Below are positions 16,550 through 25,460 of a stretch of 32,325 nt of DNA, piece by piece. Every line of letters starts with the position of its first letter. Within the stretch, counting starts at the first letter, position 1. Under the pieces are notes generated by a model. That model searched no databases. It was given only the letters and a program-made list of their open reading frames with translations, and was not told the origin of the DNA. The position numbers were made by a program, and so were the translations under genes. Source of the DNA: Gemmatimonadota bacterium (GTDB lineage: Bacteria; Gemmatimonadota; Gemmatimonadetes; Gemmatimonadales; Gemmatimonadaceae); NCBI GenBank assembly GCA_025358315.1, contig JANYKA010000232.1:1-32325 (forward strand), written 5' to 3'.

Positions 16550-17066
16550 GGCCGCGCTGTTCGCGAGCCCGAGACCTATCCCAACTGATGAACTCGCGGT
16601 CCTCGACCGGGAAGCCTCGCCGGCCGCAGTGCAGGCGGCGCTGGAAGAAATACGCGAGCACTACGATGTCGATGGTCATGGCGTCGAACTGGTAGAACAG
16701 GGCGGCGGCTGGCAGATCCTGACGCGACCCGAATACACCGAGGCGATTGAGCGGGCACAAATGGCGGTGCGGCCGACCCGCTTGTCAGGAGCCGCGCTCG
16801 AGACGCTGGCGATTATAGCATACCGTCAGCCGATTGGTCGCGCCGACATCGCCGAGATTCGCGGGGTCGATGCCGGAGCAATTCTTAAATCGCTGCTGGA
16901 GCGTGGGTTGATTGAAGTGGTCGCGCGGGGCGAAGGGCTGGGACGACCGTTGATGTACGGCACGACGCCACTCTTTTTGGAACAGTTCGCGCTACGCCAT
17001 CTCGAAGAGCTTCCGCGCGTTGACGAACTTGCCATCGCGCTGCGACGCGAACCGCAGCCGCTATGA
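16524..17066 (+). CDS. scpB: Segregation and condensation protein B
   Basis: Winged-helix dimer that binds ScpA in the SMC complex, 180 residues from GTG 16524. This start is preferred over TTG 16503 because GGAG lies seven bases upstream and the protein then begins MNSLAKLLEAALFASPRPIPTDEL, the usual N-terminus. The conserved core is LSGAALETLAIIAYRQPIGRADIAEIRGVDAGAILKSLLERGLIE, followed by GRPLMYGTTPLFLEQFAL. It overlaps scpA upstream and the pseudouridine synthase downstream (ATGA). Confidence 0.94.
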   Translation: MNSLAKLLEAALFASPRPIPTDELAVLDREASPAAVQAALEEIREHYDVDGHGVELVEQGGGWQILTRPEYTEAIERAQMAVRPTRLSGAALETLAIIAYRQPIGRADIAEIRGVDAGAILKSLLERGLIEVVARGEGLGRPLMYGTTPLFLEQFALRHLEELPRVDELAIALRREPQPL

Positions 17067-17791
17067 CGGCGCCATCGATGCGAATCCAGCGCGCCCTGGC
17101 GCGCGCCGGCGTTGCGTCGCGCCGGAAAGCTGAGGAGCTGGTGGCTGCCGGCAGGGTGCAGGTGAACGGCGTCGTGGCAAAAACCGGCCAATCGGTAAAT
17201 TTGCGGACCGACACCATCACCGTAGATGGAAAGAAAATCGCGCCGCCACCGGCGCCGCGCTGGTTCGTGCTCAATAAGCCGGCCGGTGTTCTGACAACGG
17301 CGAAAGATCCGGAAGGTCGCAAAACCGTATTCGATCTCGTGCCGGCCGCCCCGGGGCTGACGTACGTGGGCCGCCTCGATTACATGACCGAAGGCGTGCT
17401 CCTGCTGACAACCGACGGTGATGCTGCGCACATACTCACGCATCCGAGTACGGGCCTCGAACGCACCTACGTTGCGACAGTCAGGGGCAACGCGCCGGCA
17501 GCGGTCACCCAGGCCCGCCGGGGAGTACAGCTCGACGACGGTGTCGTGCAACCCGAGCGGATCGAAGCGCATCCCATTGGCGACCGGACGTGGGCGCTCG
17601 AAATTTCGATCAGCGAAGGCCGCAACCGCGAAGTTCGCCGCCTCTGCGAGGCGCTCGGCCTGGAAGTCTTACGATTAGTGCGCACGAGTTTTGGACCCGT
17701 GGAGCTCGGCTCGCTGCCATCCGGCGAGACCCGTTCACTCAGTGCCCGCGAGCGCAAACTCATCGAGGCACTGACCAGCGCAACGGGGTAG
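17063..17791 (+). CDS. 23S rRNA pseudouridine synthase, RsuA/RluB family
   Basis: Converts specific uridines in rRNA to pseudouridine; 242 residues. The N-terminal S4 RNA-binding domain is MRIQRALARAGVASRRKAEELVAAGRVQVNG. The catalytic Asp is in VGRLDYMTEGVLLLTTDG (about residue 99), with FVLNKPAGVLTT before it and ISEGRNREVRRLCEALGLEVLRLVRTSFG after, all hallmarks of the RsuA/RluB/E/F branch. Placement after scpB is the common arrangement for rluB, so RluB activity is likely, but substrate choice within the branch cannot be read from sequence. ATG 17063 overlaps the scpB stop. Confidence 0.93.
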   Translation: MTAPSMRIQRALARAGVASRRKAEELVAAGRVQVNGVVAKTGQSVNLRTDTITVDGKKIAPPPAPRWFVLNKPAGVLTTAKDPEGRKTVFDLVPAAPGLTYVGRLDYMTEGVLLLTTDGDAAHILTHPSTGLERTYVATVRGNAPAAVTQARRGVQLDDGVVQPERIEAHPIGDRTWALEISISEGRNREVRRLCEALGLEVLRLVRTSFGPVELGSLPSGETRSLSARERKLIEALTSATG

Positions 17792-17856
17792 CACCTATTG
17801 CCGGTCCGGACTCTTTATTCATTGCCTGTCTTCCGTCACCCGAAAACCTCCCTTCC

Positions 17857-18822
17857 GTGACCCAATCCGAAGTCGACCATAAACTGATCCAGAGCGTCCT
17901 CCAGCAAGTCGCCCGCCGCGTTGTCGGCCAAGAGGCGATGGTCGAGCGTCTGCTGGTGTCCCTGCTTACCGGCGGCCATGTGCTGCTCGAAGGCGTGCCC
18001 GGATTGGCAAAGACGCTGACCGTGCGCACACTGGCCGAATCGGTGAGCACGACGTTCAGCCGAATTCAGTTTACGCCGGACTTGTTACCGGCCGATGTTG
18101 TTGGCACGCAGGTGTTCGACCAGTCGACCGGTAAATTTTCCGTCAAGCAAGGACCGATTTTTGCAAATATCGTCCTGGCGGACGAAATCAATCGCGCTCC
18201 GGCAAAAGTGCAGGCCGCCCTCCTCGAGGCCATGCAAGAGCACCAAGTGACCATCGGTGGGCAAACGTTCATTTTGCAGGAACCGTTTCTGGTTCTCGCT
18301 ACCCAAAATCCGATCGAACAAGAGGGAACGTATCCGCTTCCCGAGGCGCAGGTCGATCGTTTTATGCTGAAGTTGCGCGTCGGATACCCGAGCCGCGACG
18401 AAGAGAAAGAGATCATGCGACGCATGGCCAGCGGCGATGCGATTGACGTCCAGGCCGTCGCGACTCCGGAACAAATTCTTGCCGCGCGCAAACGGGTGGC
18501 GCACATGCAGCTCGACGATCGCATTGTGGACTATATCGTCGACCTCGTCCATGCGACCCGCGCCCCGGCTGATGCGAAGCTCGCCGATCTCGTGCCGCTC
18601 ATCGAATACGGTGCGAGTCCGCGCGCGACAATTTCACTCGCTCAGGCCTCGCGCGCCCACGCCTTTCTGCGCGGCCGTGAGTTCGTTACGCCTGACGATG
18701 TCAAAGCGATGGCGCCCGACGTGCTGCGGCACCGCGTGCTGCTGACGTACGAGGCCGAGGCGGAGAACGTGACGAGTGATCAGGTGATCACTCGCGTGCT
18801 CGACGCTGTTCCGTCACCGTGA
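17857..18822 (+). CDS. MoxR-family AAA+ ATPase
   Basis: AAA+ ATPase of 321 residues that acts as a chaperone together with von Willebrand A proteins. The only standard start before the conserved region is GTG 17857 (MTQSEVDHKLIQSVLQQVARRVVGQE); the longer track ORF runs inside the previous gene. Walker A is GVPGLAKT (46-53), Walker B LADE (107-110), with the MoxR signatures FTPDLLPADVVGT, ANIVLADEINRAPAKVQAALLEAMQE and ATQNPIEQEGTYPLPEAQ. A C-terminal lid domain follows (PRATISLAQASRAHAFLRGREFV). It heads the MoxR-DUF58-Bat cluster and overlaps the next gene by GTGA. A 65-base gap separates it from the pseudouridine synthase, leaving room for a promoter I could not identify. Confidence 0.95.
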   Translation: MTQSEVDHKLIQSVLQQVARRVVGQEAMVERLLVSLLTGGHVLLEGVPGLAKTLTVRTLAESVSTTFSRIQFTPDLLPADVVGTQVFDQSTGKFSVKQGPIFANIVLADEINRAPAKVQAALLEAMQEHQVTIGGQTFILQEPFLVLATQNPIEQEGTYPLPEAQVDRFMLKLRVGYPSRDEEKEIMRRMASGDAIDVQAVATPEQILAARKRVAHMQLDDRIVDYIVDLVHATRAPADAKLADLVPLIEYGASPRATISLAQASRAHAFLRGREFVTPDDVKAMAPDVLRHRVLLTYEAEAENVTSDQVITRVLDAVPSP

Positions 18823-19718
18823 GTGCGATTGCGCCGGAAATTCTCCGGCAAGTCAAACGCATTGAATTGAAAACGCGTGGGCTCGTGAACTCGCGCTTCG
18901 TTGGTGAATATCATTCCGTGTTTAAAGGGCAGGGAATGGAGTTCTCGGAAGTGCGCGAATACCAGCCGGGCGACGAAGTGCGCACCATCGACTGGAACGT
19001 CAGTGCCAGAATGCGGCGGCTCTTCGTCAAGCGCTACGTCGAGGAGCGCGAGTTGACGGTGATGCTGATCGTCGACTGCTCGGGATCCAGCCGATTCGGA
19101 ACGGGCGATCGGGACAAACAGGCCATGGCGGCCGAACTGGCTGCGGTGCTGGCGTTGACGGCAACGCGTAACAATGACCGGGTCGGACTGATTCTTTGCT
19201 CCGACCGCATCGAGCACGTCGTGCGGCCGCGCAAAGGCCGCCGTCATGCCCTTCGCCTTGTGCGGGACGTGCTGGCGTGGCCTTCGACGTCGCGAGCCAC
19301 CGATCTGTCCGTGGCGCTCGACTACGCGCTTCGCGTGCTCGCCCACCACGCCATCGTATTTGTCATCTCCGACTTTGTCACCAAGAGCATCGATCGGCCG
19401 CTTAAGATGCTGGCCCAGCGGCACGATCTGGTGGCCGTCGTGCTCGATGATCCGGGCGAGCGGGTGTTGCCCGACCTGGGCGTGGCCCGCCTAGTCGATC
19501 CGGAAAGCGGTGCGTTGGTGGAAATTGACACGAGCGATGCGACCGTCCGCGCGCGTTACGCGGCCGAGCTCGCGACAGAACGGCAGGCCTTGCAAAAGCT
19601 TTTGCGCCGTCTGGCGATTGATGAGGTTCCGGTTCGCACTGAACGCGGATACGCCGAATCGCTGCTCCGGTTTTTCAATACCCGCGCGCTGCGCGGGCGG
19701 AAACTCCGGCGCCGTTGA
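18819..19718 (+). CDS. DUF58 domain protein of the Bat cluster
   Basis: 299 residues without membrane segments. The DUF58 signature is LKTRGLVNSRFVGEYHSVFKGQGMEFSEVREYQPGDEVRTIDWNVSARM, followed by a VWA-like core (MLIVDCSGSSRFG...VGLILCSDRIEHVVRPRKG). In other genomes DUF58 proteins are encoded directly after MoxR and are thought to be clients or partners of that ATPase. The start is GTG 18819, overlapping the moxR stop; the stop overlaps the next gene (TTGA). Confidence 0.94.
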   Translation: MSAIAPEILRQVKRIELKTRGLVNSRFVGEYHSVFKGQGMEFSEVREYQPGDEVRTIDWNVSARMRRLFVKRYVEERELTVMLIVDCSGSSRFGTGDRDKQAMAAELAAVLALTATRNNDRVGLILCSDRIEHVVRPRKGRRHALRLVRDVLAWPSTSRATDLSVALDYALRVLAHHAIVFVISDFVTKSIDRPLKMLAQRHDLVAVVLDDPGERVLPDLGVARLVDPESGALVEIDTSDATVRARYAAELATERQALQKLLRRLAIDEVPVRTERGYAESLLRFFNTRALRGRKLRRR

Positions 19719-20686
19719 TCGTGCGCCCGTCGCTTGTCGTGATGGTGATTGCACTGTTGCCGGTCTCGGCTGCTGTGCGATGCGTCATCGCGCAGGACGT
19801 CACGGCGCGCAGTTCGCTTGTGACGGTAACGGCGAGCCCAGAAACGGTCACCGTGGGCCAGCCGTTTTTCGTGCGCATTCGCGTCCGCGCGCCAAAGGCG
19901 GCGACGATCCGCTTTCCGGCACTGCCGGACTCGGGCGATGCGGTGGAACCCATCGACCCGCGAATAATCGATCAGGCCGATGATGCGGTAGCGGTCGATC
20001 GCACCGCAGTGTATCGGGTGGCGGCGTGGGATATCGGCACACGCACGGCGCGATTCGCGTCGGTGGGAGTGACCGTGGGCGGCGTGGAGCAGCTATTCTC
20101 GCTTCGCGTTCCACCGGTTGAGGTCCGGTCCGTTTTGCCATCGGACACCGCGTCCCGCAAGCCGAAGGGCGCGCGCGCGCCCCTTGCTGCGCCGAGCGGT
20201 CTTTGGCGGTTCTGGCTTCTACTCGGAGTGCTGCTGGCCGGAATCGCCTGGTACCTTTGGCGACGACCGAAAAACGTGCCACGGCCAACACCAACGCCGG
20301 ATGCGTTTAGTGCGGCGCAGGCCGCATTTAATTCGCTCGACGTCATGGCCCTCCATGAATGCGGCGAGCCGGGCCGTCATGTGATCGCGCACGTCGACGT
20401 GATGCGTGCCTACGTGGCCCGCCGGTTTCCCGCCGCTCCGGAATCGTGTACGGCAACCGAATTCACGACGGCGGTCGCGCCGCTCAATCTGCCCGTGACG
20501 TCAGAACGTCTGCGGGCACTGTTGCGGCTCGATGAATCGTTGCGCTTCGCGGGCGTGACGGTCGCGCCGGATGATGCGGCATTTTTTGCCCGCGAGGCGC
20601 GATCGGTTGTACAAGGAATTCAAGCGGAACACGAAGCCCGGCTACGCGCCGAAGATCGCGGCCCCCAACGCCCGAAACGCCGATGA
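19715..20686 (+). CDS. Exported, membrane-anchored protein of the Bat cluster (BatD/DUF4381-like)
   Basis: 323 residues. A signal peptide (VMVIALLPVSAAVRCVIAQD) is followed by a beta-rich periplasmic domain starting SSLVTVTASPETVTVGQPFFVRIRVRAPK, which resembles the repeat unit of BatD-type proteins. A transmembrane segment (WRFWLLLGVLLAGIAWYLW, about 168-186) precedes a helical cytoplasmic tail (LHECGEPGRHVIAHVDVMRAYVARRFP). This position in the cluster is often held by a DUF4381 protein. The start is TTG 19715 overlapping the previous stop; GTG 19721 is an alternative. Its function is unknown beyond membership in the aerotolerance-type operon. Confidence 0.82.
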   Translation: MIVRPSLVVMVIALLPVSAAVRCVIAQDVTARSSLVTVTASPETVTVGQPFFVRIRVRAPKAATIRFPALPDSGDAVEPIDPRIIDQADDAVAVDRTAVYRVAAWDIGTRTARFASVGVTVGGVEQLFSLRVPPVEVRSVLPSDTASRKPKGARAPLAAPSGLWRFWLLLGVLLAGIAWYLWRRPKNVPRPTPTPDAFSAAQAAFNSLDVMALHECGEPGRHVIAHVDVMRAYVARRFPAAPESCTATEFTTAVAPLNLPVTSERLRALLRLDESLRFAGVTVAPDDAAFFAREARSVVQGIQAEHEARLRAEDRGPQRPKRR

Positions 20687-21675
20687 TCCGGTTTGGTGTC
20701 ATCGATTTCGGTCAGCCGTGGTGGCTGCTGATGCTGCTGTTGCCAGTGGCGTGGCTCCTGTGGCGCCGCCATCGTCGCCCAGCGGCGATCCTGTTCTCGC
20801 GCGTGGATGTGCTGGTCCGCGGCCCATCGCTCGGACGATGGACCGCGCGACTGATGCTCGCCGCGCGCATCATCGCCATTCTCGGCACCGCACTCGCGCT
20901 CGCGCGCCCGCGCGCCGGAGCGCGCGTCGAACAGGTCAATGGCGACGGCATCAGTATCATGTTGGCGATCGATCTTTCCAGCTCAATGCTTTCCGAGGAT
21001 TTTCAGCCGCAGAATAGGATCGAGGTTGCCAAAGACCGGGTGAAGCAATTCATCAACGGACGCACGGCCGACCAAATCGGACTCGTGTCATTTTCCGGTG
21101 AAGCACTGACGCAGGTTCCACTCACGGTGGATTATCCCGTGCTGTTGGCGGCCGTTGATAACCTGCAGTCCGGTCAGCTCGAAGATGGCACGGCTATTGG
21201 CACGGCGATCGCTACCGCTGCCAATCGCCTTCGCAACGCCGCTGGCCGGTCGAAAGTGCTCATCCTACTCACCGATGGCGTGAACAATCGCGGCGCGATT
21301 GATCCGCGGACGGCGGCGCAAGCAGCGGCGGCGCTCGGCATTCGTATCTACACGATCGGTGTGGGCACCGAGGGAATGGCGCCCGTTCCGGTGGGGCGCG
21401 GCGTCTTTGGGCTTCGGTACGAGCTTCGCCCGGTGGAACTCGACGAACCACTGCTCGAGTCCATTGCGCAATCGAGCGGCGGTCGATACTTCCGGGCGCG
21501 CGACGGCCAGGCCCTGCAGCGCATATACCAACAAATCGATCAGCTCGAGCGCTCGCCTGTTCGTGCGAAGCGCTACGTGCGCTACCGCGAACTCTATCGA
21601 TGGCCGCTCGGCGTGGCCCTCGGCGCGCTGATGCTTGAACTCGTGCTTCTGGCCGTGCGAGGACCGCTCCCATGA
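20683..21675 (+). CDS. batA: BatA-type membrane VWA protein
   Basis: 330 residues. Two N-terminal membrane segments (about 11-27 and 57-74) and one near the C-terminus flank a von Willebrand A domain. The metal-ion-dependent adhesion site is intact: DLSSS (97-101), the Thr in LEDGTAIGTAIA and the Asp in LILLTDGVNNRG. MLSEDFQPQNRIEVAKDRVKQFI is typical of BatA/BatB. Bat proteins were linked to oxygen tolerance in Bacteroides, and here probably form an envelope complex with MoxR. It overlaps the genes on both sides (ATGA). Confidence 0.92.
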   Translation: MIRFGVIDFGQPWWLLMLLLPVAWLLWRRHRRPAAILFSRVDVLVRGPSLGRWTARLMLAARIIAILGTALALARPRAGARVEQVNGDGISIMLAIDLSSSMLSEDFQPQNRIEVAKDRVKQFINGRTADQIGLVSFSGEALTQVPLTVDYPVLLAAVDNLQSGQLEDGTAIGTAIATAANRLRNAAGRSKVLILLTDGVNNRGAIDPRTAAQAAAALGIRIYTIGVGTEGMAPVPVGRGVFGLRYELRPVELDEPLLESIAQSSGGRYFRARDGQALQRIYQQIDQLERSPVRAKRYVRYRELYRWPLGVALGALMLELVLLAVRGPLP

Positions 21676-23345
21676 ACCTGCACTTCGATGTGCTGTGGGC
21701 TGCCGTGGTCGCGGCGATTCTGCCATTCGTGACGGCGCTGACGTATTGGTTTTGGCATCGGCGGCGGCTCGTACGCCTGTCGCGCCTTGGCGGTGAGGCG
21801 GCATTGTCGCGGCTCGCGCCAGCAGAAGCCCGGCAAGCGCCGATCGCCCGCGCGGCGCGCATGTCGGTTGTGCTCGGTCTCACGATGCTCGCATACGCTG
21901 GACCACGGTGGGGCACCGGCACATCCGTGGTACACACAGAAGGCATTGATGTGGTGCTGGCAATTGATGCCTCATTGTCGATGCTGGCCGAAGACGAGCG
22001 TCCGAGTCGACTTGAGCGACTCAAGCAGGATGTGCGGCGATTCCGGGCCGCCGCACCCGGAAATCGTATTGCGCTACTCGCGTTCGCCGGCCGTAGCTAC
22101 ATCCTGACTCCGTTGACATCGGACCAAGGTGCCATTGAACTGTATCTCGATAATCTCGATCCCTCGATCGTCGGGCAGGCGGGTACGGCACTCGAGCCAA
22201 CGATTCGCCAGGGTGTGGAGTTGCTCAAGGCCGCCCGCGGTGCCGCTGGACGGGCGCTGGTCGTGATGAGCGATGGCGAAGTATTTGACGATCGGTCCGC
22301 AGCACTCGCCGCGGCGGCGGCAGCGCGCGACGCGGAGATTTCGATTGTCACGGTCGGCTACGGCACCGAAGCGGGCACGTCGATTCCCGTGCGGGAAGGA
22401 GCGTCGATTGTTGCCAAGCGCGACAACAACGGCACGATGGTCATCACGAAATACAATCCTGAGCTGCTGCGCGATATCGCCCGGGCCGGCGGCGGAGAGT
22501 TCATCGCCGCGAGTGCAACCGACAAGGGTGCGCGAATACAACAGGTGCTGGCCCGCCTCGATTCCAAACAGCGCGATATTCAAGAGGGGCTTTCGCGGCC
22601 ACTCCGACTCACTTGGTTATTGCTGCCGGCTCTGCTGCTCCTGCTGTACGATTCGTGGCGCGCCGACGGTGGGTCGTTCACCCGACTCCGGCGGATGCTG
22701 CGGCTTGCCGGTCCGGTGCTACTGGTGGCGATGCTGCCGCGCTCGGCAATGGCGCAATCATCGGCGGACGCACTCGCGGAGTTTAACGCGGGACGGTTCG
22801 TGCGCGCCGCGCAATTGTGGCGCCAGCAAATTGCCGGCGGCGACGTCCGCCCTCTCACCCTGTTCAATCTCGGAACCGCACTGCTGTCGGCCGACTCGCT
22901 GGTCAGTGCGAGCGAGGTGCTGGAACGAGCCGCGCTGAGTCCGGACGCAACCATTCGTCAGCGGGCACTGTACAACCTTGGCCTGACGCAGTTGCGGCGT
23001 GGGCTGCGACCGGATAACCCCGATGCGGCTCGCGCGCTGTCGGGTGCAATCGCCGCGTATCGCTCACTCCTCTTGCAACGCCCGCAAGACGCCGAGGCTC
23101 GTTGGAATTACGAATTGGCACTTCGTGTGAAGCAACAGCAGGGCGGCGGCGGTGGCCAGAATAATCAGAGCAATAACAATCAGCAGCCACAGCCGCGGCC
23201 CCAACAGCCCGATAACGGCGGTACGATGTCGCGCCAGCAGGCCGAGCAGTTGCTCGCGGCGGCATCGCGCGACGAAAAGGAAACCCAAGGCAAACAAAAA
23301 AAGGGCATGCGTCAAGAACGACCACCGGGAGGAAAAGACTGGTGA
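21672..23345 (+). CDS. BatB-BatC fusion: membrane VWA domain plus TPR tail
   Basis: 557 residues, about 220 more than a BatB alone. The N-terminal part repeats the BatA plan: membrane segments near 8-27 and 65-76, VWA domain with MIDAS D99-S101-S103 (LAIDASLSM) and LVVMSDGEVFDDR, then a span (LTWLLLPALLLLLYDSW). A further hydrophobic stretch ending AMAQ looks like an internal signal peptide, leaving the rest in the periplasm. That remainder holds TPR-like helices (LAEFNAGRFVRAAQLWRQQIAGG...RQRALYNLGLTQLRRG) and a Gln/Asn/Pro-rich tail (GGGGGQNNQSNNNQQPQPRPQ), as in stand-alone BatC. The internal signal-like segment marks the fusion joint. Confidence 0.88.
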   Translation: MNLHFDVLWAAVVAAILPFVTALTYWFWHRRRLVRLSRLGGEAALSRLAPAEARQAPIARAARMSVVLGLTMLAYAGPRWGTGTSVVHTEGIDVVLAIDASLSMLAEDERPSRLERLKQDVRRFRAAAPGNRIALLAFAGRSYILTPLTSDQGAIELYLDNLDPSIVGQAGTALEPTIRQGVELLKAARGAAGRALVVMSDGEVFDDRSAALAAAAAARDAEISIVTVGYGTEAGTSIPVREGASIVAKRDNNGTMVITKYNPELLRDIARAGGGEFIAASATDKGARIQQVLARLDSKQRDIQEGLSRPLRLTWLLLPALLLLLYDSWRADGGSFTRLRRMLRLAGPVLLVAMLPRSAMAQSSADALAEFNAGRFVRAAQLWRQQIAGGDVRPLTLFNLGTALLSADSLVSASEVLERAALSPDATIRQRALYNLGLTQLRRGLRPDNPDAARALSGAIAAYRSLLLQRPQDAEARWNYELALRVKQQQGGGGGQNNQSNNNQQPQPRPQQPDNGGTMSRQQAEQLLAAASRDEKETQGKQKKGMRQERPPGGKDW

Positions 23346-25429
23346 GCCTCCTGCCGGTCCTGTTGTTCCTACAAGTCGCCGCAGCGCAGGGGCCGCTGCC
23401 CGAGATTGTCACGCGTTCGCGTCTTGACCGGTCACGTGGCGTGGATTTTCACGCACTCGTCACGCCAGAAACCGTCTATGTGGGGCAGCAGTCCACGTTT
23501 CAGCTCGGTGTGTTTCTCGATCAGGAAACGCGTCAGCGGTTGCGGCGCAATCCGGAATTCGTACCGCCGGAATCCCGAGCGCTGCTTTCATACGATTTGC
23601 CGGAGCGCGGGAATGGCTTTACGGGCACGATTGATGGTCGGTCAATGGAAGTGCACATCTTTCGGCGTGCGCTCTTTCCGTTGTCGGCCGGGCGGTATGT
23701 GATTCCGTCGGCGCACCTGAATTATGCTCTGCCGCAAAGCGCGAGTTTTTTCAGTCGCGAGGAAATGTTCACGCTTCGCTCCGAAGCGGTCACCGTCACG
23801 GCAATCGACGTACCGTCGGCCGGGCGGCCTTCCGATTGGCTCGGCGCCGTCGGTATTTGGCGCGCCAGCGCCCACATGGATTCGGCGCGCGGTCGAGCTG
23901 GCGATCCGCTCGTGCTGACGCTGCGCATCGAAGGGCAGGGAAATGTGACGCTGTTGCCGCGCCCGGGACTGGCTATTCCCTGGGCCAATGTTGTTGCCGC
24001 CGACGAACGCGTGCGCCTGGACTCCACGCCGACCGCAATGCGGGGCAGCAAGGAATTCGATTGGCTGATCACCCCAACGGCCAGCGGCCCACAACGTGTG
24101 CCAGCGATTCGCTACGCCTATTTCAACCCGTTCGCCCGCCGATACGAAGTTGCCATGTCTGTGCCGCTTGACGTGCGGGTCGCCCCCGGCGACGTGGTGA
24201 TGCCTGATCCGGTCGCAGCGCCGTTGGTTACCGTCGAGGCACCACTCGCACTGCGGCCCACCCTCGGCGACGACACGCCGACACCGCTCGGTGATTCGCC
24301 GGTGCTTCAGTGGTGGTTCGCACTCTTGCCGGTGGCGGCATTTGCCGGCTGGGTGGCGCGGCGCCCGCGGCGAAAACGTCGCAATGCAACCGCCGCGGAA
24401 CAGTTGAACTCCATGGTGAAGGCACCTGCCGCGACGGTCTCCGCCGCCTCGGTGCGTCGTGTCTTCATCGAGGCGGTACGGAGCCGCACCCTGCTACACG
24501 AAGCGCTCCTCACGCAGCCTGGAGCGTGGACGCGGGCGCTTCGACTTGAAGGGGTCGAAGGCAACACGGCGGCAGAAGTGGAGAAGTTTCTTATTGAGGC
24601 CGACGAAGCATCGTTCGGCACCGGTGGGCTGCTCACCGCCGCGCGGGCGAATGCATTATTTCGGCGCGTTGACCGTGAAGCCCGATCGCTGCGGTCACAG
24701 CCTTCGTCCGTGACCATCACGGCGGTAACGGTTGCAATGCTAGTTATGACCACCGGGTCGCTCCTGGCGCGCGATCTACAACGGGCGCGTGAACCATTCG
24801 CGGTCGGGATCGCAGCCTATGCTGGCGGAGACTATTTGCGCGCCGAGCGATTTTTCGCCGACGCCGCGCGTGCCGCGCCCCGCTCGGCTGCGGCGTGGGC
24901 CAATTTTGGCACGGCCGGCTGGGCAGCACATGACACGGCCAGCGCCGTCGTCGGCTGGCAACGCGCCTTGCGTCTCGATCCAACATCAGACGATCTGCGC
25001 ACTGGCCTGATGCGAGTTGGCGCGCCTCAGGATGTTGGCCGCGCACGGGTGTTGGCGCTGCCCTCGCGATTCCCGTCGGCTCTGGCGCTGCTACTCTGGA
25101 CGGTGGGATGGATCGCTACGGCTCGGCAAAGCTGGCGCCGGCGACCGTCGGCGATGCTGGCACTGCTTACGATAATTCTCGGCGGCACAAGCGTGATGGC
25201 CGCGCGTGCCTTCGAGAATCGGCTCGAAGGCCGCGGGCTCGCGGTCATCACCGATCCGACAGCGTTGCGATCGCTCCCGGCGCTCGGTGCCGAGGGGGGA
25301 TCCGTGCCGCTCATTGGAGAAGTGGCGCGGATCGACCAGCGCTCGGGCGTATGGGCTCACGTGATTCTTGAGGGCGGGCGTGCCGGCTGGTTGCCCGCTG
25401 AGCGCGTCGTGCGCCTCGGCAATGATTGA
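23342..25429 (+). CDS. BatD-BatE fusion: periplasmic beta domains, TPR and SH3-like domain
   Basis: 695 residues from GTG 23342, overlapping the previous stop. A short signal peptide (MSLLPVLLFLQVAAAQG) leads to BatD-like beta domains (VTPETVYVGQQSTFQLGVFLDQ..., then AGDPLVLTLRIEGQGNVTLLPRP). A membrane span (LQWWFALLPVAAFAGWVA, about 322-339) and a cytoplasmic helical stretch follow. After another span (about 460-475) come TPR units (AYAGGDYLRAERFFADAARAAPRSAAAWANFGTAGWAA), two more hydrophobic segments, and a C-terminal SH3b-like domain (LRSLPALGAEGG...WAHVILEGGRAGWLPAERV). TPR plus SH3 is the BatE layout, so this gene appears to join BatD and BatE. It closes the Bat cluster before mutL. 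Confidence 0.85.
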   Translation: MSLLPVLLFLQVAAAQGPLPEIVTRSRLDRSRGVDFHALVTPETVYVGQQSTFQLGVFLDQETRQRLRRNPEFVPPESRALLSYDLPERGNGFTGTIDGRSMEVHIFRRALFPLSAGRYVIPSAHLNYALPQSASFFSREEMFTLRSEAVTVTAIDVPSAGRPSDWLGAVGIWRASAHMDSARGRAGDPLVLTLRIEGQGNVTLLPRPGLAIPWANVVAADERVRLDSTPTAMRGSKEFDWLITPTASGPQRVPAIRYAYFNPFARRYEVAMSVPLDVRVAPGDVVMPDPVAAPLVTVEAPLALRPTLGDDTPTPLGDSPVLQWWFALLPVAAFAGWVARRPRRKRRNATAAEQLNSMVKAPAATVSAASVRRVFIEAVRSRTLLHEALLTQPGAWTRALRLEGVEGNTAAEVEKFLIEADEASFGTGGLLTAARANALFRRVDREARSLRSQPSSVTITAVTVAMLVMTTGSLLARDLQRAREPFAVGIAAYAGGDYLRAERFFADAARAAPRSAAAWANFGTAGWAAHDTASAVVGWQRALRLDPTSDDLRTGLMRVGAPQDVGRARVLALPSRFPSALALLLWTVGWIATARQSWRRRPSAMLALLTIILGGTSVMAARAFENRLEGRGLAVITDPTALRSLPALGAEGGSVPLIGEVARIDQRSGVWAHVILEGGRAGWLPAERVVRLGND

Positions 25430-25460
25430 CCAGTCCCGCGTTCGCGGGGAGATTTCCGCC

